Assembly: GCA_023250585.1 (NCBI GenBank)
Contig: JAHFAK010000068.1
Coordinates: 1 to 12,755, forward strand
Source of the DNA: Deltaproteobacteria bacterium
GTDB taxonomy: Bacteria; Bdellovibrionota_F; JAHFAK01
Direction of reading: 5' to 3'
DNA: 12,755 nucleotides
Shown: one piece after another, positions 7,114-12,755 of the stretch
Layout of the letters: each line of letters opens with the position of its first letter
Position numbering within the stretch: the first letter of the stretch is position 1
Translations under genes and position numbers: made by a program
Notes under the pieces: generated by a model
What the model was told of the DNA's origin: nothing
The model's input: the letters and a program-made list of their open reading frames with translations, nothing else
The model's database searches: none

Positions 7114-7407
7114 CATTAATCCTCTGTTTTTACAGACAATGAGCAGGACTTCATAATCTTTCGTATTCATACCGATAATTTTTATTTTTTTATTGAAGTC
7201 TTTTTTATCCCAGCCGAGTAATTGTAATTTTGCGAATCCTTCATCAAAAAACGATGTGCTCGCAATGATGACGCCACTAAAATTAATGGTAATATGCTCA
7301 TATTTCTTCAGAGCTACTAAAATGAGATTCCTTAACTTTTCACCTGCTTCACGCGAAATATGATCTTCTTTAAATTCATTTTTTATTGTAATCGTATATG
7401 TTTTCAT
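7108..7407 (-). CDS. STAS-like DUF4325 protein
   Basis: A 99-residue protein with the DUF4325 hallmarks. Near the N-terminus is an SREAGEKLR segment (residues 18-26). INFSGVIIASTSFFDEGFAKL follows, in which the SxSFxDE core (50-56) matches the family pattern. This fold is related to the STAS domain of anti-sigma-factor antagonists, where a conserved Ser at the equivalent loop is phosphorylated; Ser50 and Ser52 are candidates here. An AGGAG sits 5 nt before the ATG and overlaps the TAG stop of the upstream HATPase gene, with 8 nt between the genes, so translation is probably coupled. It most likely works with that HATPase protein as target or regulator. The role in partner switching is inference; the family assignment is firm. 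Confidence 0.85.
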   Translation of the reverse strand: MKTYTITIKNEFKEDHISREAGEKLRNLILVALKKYEHITINFSGVIIASTSFFDEGFAKLQLLGWDKKDFNKKIKIIGMNTKDYEVLLIVCKNRGLML

Positions 7408-7415
7408 ATGCTCTC

Positions 7416-8249
7416 CTATAGAAATATTTCATTTATTTTCTGATTCTCTAAGTCAAATCGTGCAAAACACCATGTTCCGTTTAAGGGATATTTTAATAAG
7501 GATTTTTGAGATTTTCGTGTTTTAAAGTAAAGCCTCATTTGCGCATTTCTACTGATGATCGTGAGTTTTGCATTATTTTTTTTCAGAAAGCTATAGAAGT
7601 AATAAAGTCCAAATCCTCCTTCACGAACTCTTCGTGTTGATATACCTTTTGCAAGCGCACGTTCTAAATATTCGATATCATTCTGCGCAACATATTTTTG
7701 TTCTAATTTTGCGGGTATGGTTACACCCATATCGAGGACTCCACAATGTAATTCATTGTTCCATAACCCTCCATACATATAATAGCGTTCAGCGCTTGAA
7801 TGATCGACGGTATTTTGCATGAGCTCATTCATAATTAATTGAATATCGAACCGTACATCATCATTAAGTATATTATTAAATTTATTAACGAGTTTTTCAG
7901 GAAATAACGGATTGAGCGCTTGTGAATTACACGTAAAAATAAGAGTATCTGATTCATAATCAAGTGTCTCTGTTTGAGATAAAGTATCAACCTGTGCATG
8001 ATGGATAATCTTCTCTACAATAGGTATTTTTTTTATTACTCTTTTTATTTTTCTTATCTTGATTTTTGTTTTCTGCTCAACTACTCGATCATACAAACAA
8101 GCAAGTATTGCATATCCTGCAGGTGAAACAAATCTCGTTCTCGAAAAATCAATCACTAAAGTTTTTTCATACTTAAACGCATAAAAGAGTTCTATAATGG
8201 TATCCATTCTTTGATCAGCAATTATTTCTGGCATAAAAAGCGTTTTCAT
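7416..8249 (-). CDS. STAS-like/HATPase_c (anti-sigma-factor kinase-like) protein
   Basis: A 277-residue protein. Residues 1 to about 60 are STAS-like (LVIDFSRTRFVSPAGYAIL). About 60 residues of linker follow, then a GHKL ATPase domain. That domain has the N-box IMNELMQNTVDHS (Asn and Asp/His positions as in SpoIIAB/RsbW relatives), the G1 box CGVLDMGVTIP and the G2 box GGFGLYYFYSF. No histidine-phosphoacceptor (DHp) domain or membrane segment is present, so this is more like a cytosolic serine kinase or anti-sigma-type ATPase than a two-component sensor. The ATG at 8249 is chosen; a TTG seven codons upstream (8270) would overlap the predicted promoter. It forms a two-gene operon with the DUF4325 gene downstream. 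The binding partner and output are not visible in the window. Confidence 0.82.
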   Translation of the reverse strand: MKTLFMPEIIADQRMDTIIELFYAFKYEKTLVIDFSRTRFVSPAGYAILACLYDRVVEQKTKIKIRKIKRVIKKIPIVEKIIHHAQVDTLSQTETLDYESDTLIFTCNSQALNPLFPEKLVNKFNNILNDDVRFDIQLIMNELMQNTVDHSSAERYYMYGGLWNNELHCGVLDMGVTIPAKLEQKYVAQNDIEYLERALAKGISTRRVREGGFGLYYFYSFLKKNNAKLTIISRNAQMRLYFKTRKSQKSLLKYPLNGTWCFARFDLENQKINEIFL

Positions 8250-8259
8250 TATATATACC

Positions 8260-8287
8260 AGTATAAACAATTATACAATAAAATCAA
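8260..8287 (-). promoter_or_regulatory. Sigma70-like promoter of the STAS-HATPase/DUF4325 operon
   Basis: On the minus strand, TTGATT (8287-8282) and TATACT (8265-8260) are 16 bp apart. Ten bases separate the -10 from the ATG at 8249, so the transcript would have a leader of only about 3-4 nt. No Shine-Dalgarno site is present. Confidence 0.5.
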
Positions 8288-8464
8288 TTATTTTTATATA
8301 TAACTATTTAATATTTAATAATTTTATTAATTTTACCTCATATTTAGTCGCATCCTAGATTAATTAAGCTCAAATAAAATGTGATTTATAAAAATTATTA
8401 TTATAACTATTTGTTATTATTTAATTATTATTGTGACTATATATTTAGTTTATTTCATGCCTAT

Positions 8465-8486
8465 CCAAAATAGAAATGGCCCCTTA
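8465..8486. mobile_element. Possible remnant of a transposon-associated repeat
   Basis: The segment AAAATAGAAATGGCCCCTTA resembles, from memory, a short motif (AAATAGAAATGTCCCCTTT) often seen beside REP-associated IS200-type transposase genes. No transposase reading frame survives nearby on either strand, so at most this is a remnant. The resemblance is recalled, not computed. Confidence 0.25.
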
Positions 8487-8576
8487 TAATATGACTTAAA
8501 GCCCTTGTCTCACTTTGATTGTTCTGTAGCACCTCATATGGATGACAGCTGGTCACATTTAAAGTACCATGCATGA

Positions 8577-8608
8577 CTGACGCCTTTTGTCCGATTGTTG
8601 ACGTTCAC
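8577..8608. repeat. 32-nt dispersed motif, copy 2
   Basis: Matches 3304-3335 at 27 of 32 positions in the same orientation. The flanks on both sides are not clearly similar, so the shared unit is short and bounded. It lies in a non-coding region, as does copy 1. Confidence 0.6.
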
Positions 8609-8710
8609 CTTATTCTCTGCCTTATTCTTTATTATTCTATGTTTCTAAGATTGCACCGCCTAAAATTAACAGTGTTGTAGCAAAGTAATAATATCTCCTT
8701 ATATTATAAT

Positions 8711-8730
8711 GGTTCCGTAAAAGCGGAATC
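8711..8730. repeat. Short hairpin, REP-like
   Basis: TTCCG (8713-8717) pairs with CGGAA (8724-8728) around a 6-nt loop and is followed by TCCAGG. It resembles the short dispersed hairpins of the GGATTCC-type common in proteobacterial intergenic regions. A single copy is seen here, so repeat status is unproven. Confidence 0.3.
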
Positions 8731-8844
8731 CAGGCATCTTTCCTTTCCGTAAGAATTTGATACGCTTAGAAATAATAATTGTTGATATTATTTTCGCAGT
8801 ATGTTATTTGCCGTGTAGTTATAAATCGTATACTGGGAGAAAAC

Positions 8845-9639
8845 ATGTATCATCTAAGACAAATTATCTTTGGTTTAATTTTTACACTAATTGTAAGCAT
8901 TTCTCTTACTGCTTTAAATTGGGCGGAGGACCCTGAACAGGTACCCGTTATTTCAGTAGAAGGAAAGATGTGGCCAATACCTGATAAAGCCTGTAAAGAA
9001 TATGCTGGTTATAAAGAAGTTATTGTAAATAATGTTAATGAATATCAAAAAGATGAATATCATTGCATTAAAGGAAAACCCGTGGGGAAACAGAGTGAGT
9101 TTAATGCAAAAGATTCTCAACTTAAGTTTGAAAGGTATTATGATAATAAAGGCTCTCATGATTTGACAGTTTGGTTACCTGATAATCTCATTATATCTTC
9201 ATATAAAGTTTTGAATGCAAGTGAAAATATTACCTATACAATTAAGATTTCCCCTTCTGAACAAGACACTGCTGCAATTGATCAAATGTCTGCAAAAGTT
9301 GAGTGCACTCGCTCCTCTATAATAAGTGACCCTTTCTATAGTTTTAGTAAACAATGTAATGACCTAAAATGGTATTTTCTCTTACTGTCGTATACGCTAA
9401 GTGAAAAAAAAGAGCTCACATTCAACGAAGCTACTATAATCACAGATAATGATCTCAAAACAATAGAAACCAGAAGTTCTACATTCACAAAGGAAAACAT
9501 CAAAAAATTAAAAGATGTTATTAGAGAAATACATGAACAAGAAAATAAATATGGAACGCATTATTTAGAAAAATATCAAGCTGCTCTCGATCTATTATGT
9601 ACTAAGATTTCCCAGCTCATGGATACTACAAACAAATAA
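8845..9639 (+). CDS. Secreted protein of unknown function
   Basis: A 264-residue protein I do not recognise. The ATG at 8845 is chosen because GGGAG lies a few bases upstream and a signal peptide starts immediately: a short basic start (MYHLRQ), a hydrophobic core (IIFGLIFTLIVSISLTAL) and a probable cleavage after NWA. The open frame extends upstream to 8779, but that adds no signal. The mature part is polar and Lys/Glu-rich. It has six Cys spread along it (CKEY, YHCIKG, VECTRS, KQCNDL, LLCTK and one in the hydrophobic leader-free part is absent, so five mature Cys are certain). A helical C-terminal third ends in TISQ-like residues. It is probably periplasmic or extracellular. No lipobox Cys follows the signal core. 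It stands alone between a long gap and a convergent gene pair. Confidence 0.7.
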   Translation: MYHLRQIIFGLIFTLIVSISLTALNWAEDPEQVPVISVEGKMWPIPDKACKEYAGYKEVIVNNVNEYQKDEYHCIKGKPVGKQSEFNAKDSQLKFERYYDNKGSHDLTVWLPDNLIISSYKVLNASENITYTIKISPSEQDTAAIDQMSAKVECTRSSIISDPFYSFSKQCNDLKWYFLLLSYTLSEKKELTFNEATIITDNDLKTIETRSSTFTKENIKKLKDVIREIHEQENKYGTHYLEKYQAALDLLCTKISQLMDTTNK

Positions 9640-9672
9640 AGAAGCCTAAACTTTATTCTTTTTATGCTTCTT
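9639..9672. terminator. Bidirectional terminator between convergent genes
   Basis: A 12-bp stem with one mismatch (9639-9650 with 9661-9672, core AAGAAGC/GCTTCTT plus TAAA/TTTA) closes a 10-nt loop. T-rich sequence follows on both strands. It covers the last base of the TAA of the secreted protein and the whole TAG of the nucleotidyltransferase gene, so it could end transcription from both sides. Confidence 0.5.
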
Positions 9673-10197
9673 CTCTTTTAAGAACTTCTTTACAAGACTA
9701 AAGTGATAGGTATCTATCTCTTCTGCAAATGTGGTAACAGCTTGTTTATACTTTTTTTCAAGAATAGCTAAAGATAGCTTTTGCGTAGTGAATAAGAATT
9801 CAATATCCTGAAAATCCTTATTTTCTAAACGAGAAATTTTGGAAATAATTAATGTATAAGGATCTAAAACATATACACGAATATTCTTAAATGACTCCTT
9901 GAATTCTCGAGCCTCTTCTTCAAAGTTCTCAGATATCAGATACATTCCATCGGCAGGAACATCAACATACAATCCATTATGCTCTTTCGAAAGCTTTGAA
10001 TTTCTTCCTGCTATCTTGAGAATATCCTTTGCTTCATCTGAACTTACAAGATCAATATCAACGGTAGATCGATGAGATCCATAATAAAGTAAAAGTGCAG
10101 AGCCTCCCAGAAGATATAATGAGTATGTTTTCTTTAGATTGAGTTGTGCATCAATATCGTGCAAAAACCCAACAAGATTGTCCCGTAAAAAACTCAT
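9646..10197 (-). CDS. Nucleotidyltransferase, DUF6036/AbiEii-like (putative toxin)
   Basis: A 183-residue protein with the pol-beta-type nucleotidyltransferase core. LGGSALLLYYGSHRSTVDIDL (residues 30-50) gives the GGS motif, Arg43, Thr45 and the metal-binding pair Asp47/Asp49. This arrangement (GGxA, RxTxDID) is that of DUF6036 and AbiEii-type proteins. Some relatives act as toxins by modifying tRNA or other acceptors with nucleotides. A further conserved stretch (VYVLDPYTLIISKISRLENKDFQDI) matches the middle helix of this class. The C-terminus is very Lys-rich. Its ATG overlaps the stop of the XRE gene by 4 nt (ATGA), so the pair is translationally coupled. The toxin role is inferred from the pairing; target unknown. 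Confidence 0.8.
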   Translation of the reverse strand: MSFLRDNLVGFLHDIDAQLNLKKTYSLYLLGGSALLLYYGSHRSTVDIDLVSSDEAKDILKIAGRNSKLSKEHNGLYVDVPADGMYLISENFEEEAREFKESFKNIRVYVLDPYTLIISKISRLENKDFQDIEFLFTTQKLSLAILEKKYKQAVTTFAEEIDTYHFSLVKKFLKEKKHKKNKV

Positions 10198-10856
10198 GAT
10201 AAATGCCTCTTAAAAGAATTAAGATCAAACCGATCGTATAAATACCACTCACGTACAAAATTATTTCTTACAGGTTCCAGCAAATCAAAAAACTTTGGAT
10301 CAAAATAAAAAGAATCTTTCTTGATAATTTTGAGCTCTTTTATTTTATTATAAACTGCTTGTAATTTTTTATTTTTATTTTCAAGTTTCAACGTAACATC
10401 TATTATAAAACCAAGTCTGTTCTGCAGTTTTTCTTGATAACAACGTTCAATGAGTTGATCAAAATTAATAGTATTGAGCTGCTTCCATAATAAAGCGGGA
10501 AGACATTCAAGATAGCGAGGTTCTTTAGGATTTTTCAAAATTTCTATAATGAGATCTTCGATTTTTCTTTTTTCACCCAAAACAAACGAAGATGTAACAA
10601 AAGTGTTTATTCCATAGTGCTCAAAATTATAAAGTATATCATCTTTAATGGCTTTTGGATCCTGAAAGAAAGCTTCCATAGTAACATTAAAATATCGGGC
10701 AATACTATAAAGCTCACGTGCTCTTAACTGAATTTTTCCTTTTTCAATTTTAGACCACATACTTTGTGAATATCCAAGTTTTTTTGCTACTTCATGTTGA
10801 GATAAGTTCTTCTCAATACGAAGCTTTTTAATGGAATCTCCAATTATTCTATTCAT
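10194..10856 (-). CDS. XRE-family regulator with AbiEi-like C-terminal domain (putative antitoxin)
   Basis: A 220-residue protein. Residues about 9-63 form an XRE helix-turn-helix (SQHEVAKKLGYSQSMWSKIEKG with the recognition helix SQSMWSKIE). The rest has an acidic/aromatic linker, then KNPKEPRYLECLPALLWK and LQNRLGFIIDVTLKLENK. That pattern, recalled from AbiEi-like antitoxin families, carries helices around a PxRxLExLPxLL and QNRLGF pair. Together with the nucleotidyltransferase this looks like an AbiE-type toxin-antitoxin unit in which the regulator precedes the effector. The ATG at 10856 lies 7 nt after a strong -10, so the mRNA is leaderless. Autoregulation by the HTH at that promoter is plausible but not shown. 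Confidence 0.78.
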   Translation of the reverse strand: MNRIIGDSIKKLRIEKNLSQHEVAKKLGYSQSMWSKIEKGKIQLRARELYSIARYFNVTMEAFFQDPKAIKDDILYNFEHYGINTFVTSSFVLGEKRKIEDLIIEILKNPKEPRYLECLPALLWKQLNTINFDQLIERCYQEKLQNRLGFIIDVTLKLENKNKKLQAVYNKIKELKIIKKDSFYFDPKFFDLLEPVRNNFVREWYLYDRFDLNSFKRHLS

Positions 10857-10863
10857 GACTATA

Positions 10864-10892
10864 ATTATATTCTAAAATTGAATAAAAATCAA
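10864..10892 (-). promoter_or_regulatory. Sigma70-like promoter of the XRE/nucleotidyltransferase pair
   Basis: On the minus strand TTGATT (10892-10887) and TATAAT (10869-10864) are separated by 17 bp, close to consensus. Only 7 nt lie between the -10 and the ATG at 10856, so transcription starts at or next to the start codon. The -35 overlaps the stop codon (10889-10891) of the DUF6580 gene. Confidence 0.7.
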
Positions 10893-11416
10893 TGGGTCAA
10901 AGAAGTTGAGAGACGTAAGGCGGGGAATTGTTTTTGAGCAAACGCAAACCCACCAAACAAAATTCCTATATATACTAAATCACCTGCAAGTGTATTTTGG
11001 AAAAATGGAAGAGCGGCAATATAGCATGTCATAAGGCCATTGATATTTTTTGTGTACATTCCGGAGAGCATCCATACACCAAAATTTGTTACGACAAAAA
11101 ACAGTACCGAGCTCATGAATGCTGTCGCGATAATTCTAGATGCAGTTCTTCGTTTCTGAAGCCATAAGCCAATAGCAATGATTGCAACAAAGCACCCATA
11201 CGTAAGAATCATCAACTGATGCAAACCGAGTATAAGATCACTCAGAAACAGAGCGGCGAGTGGAACGATAAAAGCAAAACGCTTTTGGGAAAAATATGCT
11301 CCACCAAAAAGGGCGATAGCAGCTATAGGAGCAAAGTTTGGCGGATGCGGAATTAAACGCGAAATTGCTGCAATAAGAATCATTGCAGTAAGAATCAAAT
11401 AACGAGAGTTAAACAT
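10889..11416 (-). CDS. DUF6580 family membrane protein
   Basis: A 175-residue integral membrane protein with about five hydrophobic segments. The family signature is clear: RLIPHPPNFAPIAAIALFGG near the N-terminus, LAALFLSDLILGLH next, then VTNFGVWMLSGMYTKNINGL with a Cys-Tyr pair, and ALPFFQNTLAGDLVYIGILFGG at the end. The size and layout resemble the substrate-binding S components of ECF-type vitamin transporters; this is a structural analogy, and no substrate is known to me for the family. The start is fixed by AAAGGAGG at 11422-11429, five bases before the ATG. Nothing riboswitch-like was recognised in the short leader. It ends 32 nt before the XRE gene, and the next promoter's -35 overlaps its stop. 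Confidence 0.85.
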   Translation of the reverse strand: MFNSRYLILTAMILIAAISRLIPHPPNFAPIAAIALFGGAYFSQKRFAFIVPLAALFLSDLILGLHQLMILTYGCFVAIIAIGLWLQKRRTASRIIATAFMSSVLFFVVTNFGVWMLSGMYTKNINGLMTCYIAALPFFQNTLAGDLVYIGILFGGFAFAQKQFPALRLSTSLTH

Positions 11417-11465
11417 AATTACCTCCTTTAGGTCCTTTCATAAAAACATTTATAAAATAATATTT

Positions 11466-11592
11466 TGAAAACCTCTAAAAAGTGTCCAGATACAAGGCGG
11501 CTGTAAAGTTGCAACCGGAGCGTATATGATAATACGTGAGGATTGCGACTTTACAGGCAACGCAGTAGATGGATAGTTTTTAGAGGTTTTCA
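11466..11592. repeat. 127-nt foldback (REP/MITE-like) element at the malic enzyme 3' end
   Basis: The arms TGAAAACCTCTAAAAA (11466-11481) and TTTTTAGAGGTTTTCA (11577-11592) are perfectly complementary. Further in, CTGTAAAGT (11501-11509) pairs with ACTTTACAG (11548-11556), followed by GCAA/TTGC pairing. The tip CGTAT/ATACG (11521-11525 and 11532-11536) closes a 6-nt loop, so the whole unit folds as one imperfect hairpin. The right arm contains the last codons and TAA stop of the malic enzyme. It is almost the same length as the element after fetB and is built on the same plan. Confidence 0.75.
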
Positions 11593-12755
11593 TATTTTAT
11601 AGGCAAATATTCAGGAAACCACATATAATCTTCAAGCTTACTTTCAAGAGTGTCAAGCGAAGGGTTATCGATAAGCCCTTCTCCTGCTGCCTGTTTTATA
11701 ATAGCAAGAGCAATCTGCTTTGAACACACCCGGATTTTATTAATCGAAGGATAGACTGATCCTTCTTGTATATCCTCATCGCTCAGCATGTTACCAAGCG
11801 CTTTTGCCGCTGCTAGAAAAAGTCCATCAGAAATGCGTCTGATTTTTCCAAAGCTTACACTCAATCCCATTCCCGGAAAAATATACGCATTATTTCCTTG
11901 GCCAATACGATATCGTTTACCATTAAATATCACCGGCTCAAATGGACTGCCTGTTGCAACAATTGCCGTTCCATTACTCCATCTTAATGCTTCTTCTGGT
12001 GTACATTCTGATTTTGAAGTAGGATTTGAGAGAGGAAAAATAATTGGGCGATCACACGACAAAACCATTGTTTCGATAATTTCTTTTGTGAATAAATTCT
12101 TTGTGGCTGAAACTCCAATTAATATAGTTGGCTTAACACCTTGAATAACTTCGAGAAGACTCATGCCTGCCCGAAATTCGCCTTTTGGTCGAGCATATTT
12201 TTTTTGAAATTCTTCGATATCTCCACGGTTTACAGTAATAAGACCTTCACGATCTATCATCCAAATAGATGCTTGTGCAGCCGCCTCTGTGCTTCCCGCT
12301 TCTTTCATGGCAAGGACAATTAAATCAGCAATGCCATGCCCTGCAGCTCCTGCGCCTGCAAAGACAATTTTTTGTTCTTGGATACTTTTCCCTGTCATTC
12401 GTAATGCACCAAAAATTCCCGCAAGCGCAACCGCGGCAGTTCCTTGAATGTCATCATTAAATGTACAAAGCTCATTTCTAAATCGCGCAAGCTGCTGAAT
12501 TGCATTGTCGCGATAAAAGTCTTCCCACTGTAACAGTACATTGGGGAACACTTTTTTAATTGCTTGGATAAAAGCATCAATAAATTTTTGATATGCTTCT
12601 CCTCGAATTCGTTTCTGTCGAAGACCAATATATAATGGATCCTTGAGGCGCGTTTCATTATCGGTTCCAACATCAAGAAAAATAGGAAGCGTATTATACG
12701 GAGGAATGCCAGCACAGAGCGTGTAGAGAGAAAGTTTGCCCATGGGAATGCCCAT
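11580..12755 (-). CDS. maeA: NAD-dependent malic enzyme, long form, 5' partial
   Basis: The C-terminal 391 residues of a long-form malic enzyme (usual length about 540-570); the N-terminal part lies beyond the right edge. The apparent Met at the edge is internal, within GMGIPxGKL. Visible are the catalytic Lys of MGIPMGKLSLY (residue 7 here), CAGIPPYNTLPIFLDVGTDN, the metal ligands Glu-Asp in WEDF (77-80), Asp in TFNDDIQGTAAV, the NAD-binding FAGAGAAGHGIAD, and SNPTSKSECTPEEA with GSPFEPV later. It decarboxylates malate to pyruvate with reduction of NAD(P); NAD is the usual cofactor of this form, but the specificity residue was not settled. The product links the TCA cycle to pyruvate in the cytosol. 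The last codons (ENL, stop) lie inside a foldback element. Confidence 0.93.
   Translation of the reverse strand: MGIPMGKLSLYTLCAGIPPYNTLPIFLDVGTDNETRLKDPLYIGLRQKRIRGEAYQKFIDAFIQAIKKVFPNVLLQWEDFYRDNAIQQLARFRNELCTFNDDIQGTAAVALAGIFGALRMTGKSIQEQKIVFAGAGAAGHGIADLIVLAMKEAGSTEAAAQASIWMIDREGLITVNRGDIEEFQKKYARPKGEFRAGMSLLEVIQGVKPTILIGVSATKNLFTKEIIETMVLSCDRPIIFPLSNPTSKSECTPEEALRWSNGTAIVATGSPFEPVIFNGKRYRIGQGNNAYIFPGMGLSVSFGKIRRISDGLFLAAAKALGNMLSDEDIQEGSVYPSINKIRVCSKQIALAIIKQAAGEGLIDNPSLDTLESKLEDYMWFPEYLPIKYENL

Larger units (their letters stand above)
8288..8844. other. Long AT-rich intergenic region
   Basis: This is the longest stretch without a gene (about 560 nt), between divergent genes. The first 170 nt are almost pure A/T, with repeated TTATTATT-type tracts. 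From about 8460 to 8610 the composition changes to more mixed sequence that looks imported and includes the second 32-nt motif. A short GC-rich hairpin follows at 8711-8730. No protein-coding ORF with a plausible start, no tRNA and no clear promoter for the gene at 8845 were found. Confidence 0.6.

Noticed and set aside
8779-8844. Upstream extension of the secreted protein
   Set aside because: The ATG at 8845 has a GGGAG site and begins a proper signal peptide, while the extension would bury that signal internally.
11417-11465. A riboswitch upstream of the DUF6580 gene
   Set aside because: The leader is short and AT-rich with no recognisable aptamer core; the neighbouring hairpin belongs to the symmetric foldback element.
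11788-12715. Open frames opposite or out of frame with the malic enzyme
   Set aside because: They are shadows of a strongly conserved enzyme gene and show no independent start signals or domains.

Overview
The window is an AT-rich, gene-dense bacterial segment. It shows Shine-Dalgarno sites, sigma70-like promoters and very short gene spacing. Secreted surface-type proteins, a FetAB-type ABC system, rubredoxin and a long-form malic enzyme fit a Gram-negative-like bacterium, perhaps from a poorly cultured lineage. Nothing visible fixes the phylum. No rRNA, tRNA, CRISPR array or intact insertion sequence was seen.

Layout, left to right. Positions 1-1686 hold the 3' part of a large surface protein: thrombospondin type 3 calcium-binding repeats followed by a right-handed beta-helix with GGGI-type rungs. 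Positions 1754-3166 are a two-gene ABC system (fetA-fetB, metal/iron export type). Positions 3167-3435 are a gap packed with repeats: a 125-nt foldback element, a 32-nt dispersed motif and a 17-bp inverted repeat in front of the next gene. Positions 3436-4551 encode an AAA_14/DUF4143 ATPase. It runs tail to tail, with an 8-nt overlap, into a leftward pair: rubredoxin (a 53-residue ORF at 5346-5507) and a TIGR02757-family protein. Positions 5572-7113 encode a C45/acyl-transferase-like Ntn-hydrolase with a TPR tail. It overlaps tail to tail a leftward pair made of a STAS-HATPase protein (7416-8249) and a DUF4325 STAS-like protein (7108-7407).

Positions 8250-8844 form the longest non-coding stretch. 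It holds a promoter, the second copy of the 32-nt motif, a possible transposon-associated remnant and a short hairpin. Positions 8845-9639 encode a secreted protein of unknown function. Next come a leftward XRE regulator/nucleotidyltransferase pair that resembles an AbiE-like toxin-antitoxin module (9646-10856), a DUF6580 membrane protein (10889-11416), a second 127-nt foldback element that includes the malic enzyme stop codon, and the 3' two-thirds of an NAD-type malic enzyme (11580 to the right edge).

Three signals stand out. First, two foldback elements of nearly equal size (125 and 127 nt) sit exactly at the ends of genes. Second, at least three sigma70-like promoters lie so close to the ATG that the mRNAs should be leaderless, while other genes have strong Shine-Dalgarno sites. 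Third, there are two compact regulatory-looking modules: STAS-HATPase with DUF4325, and XRE/AbiEi-like with a nucleotidyltransferase. The biological roles given for these modules are inference from family knowledge, not shown by the sequence alone.
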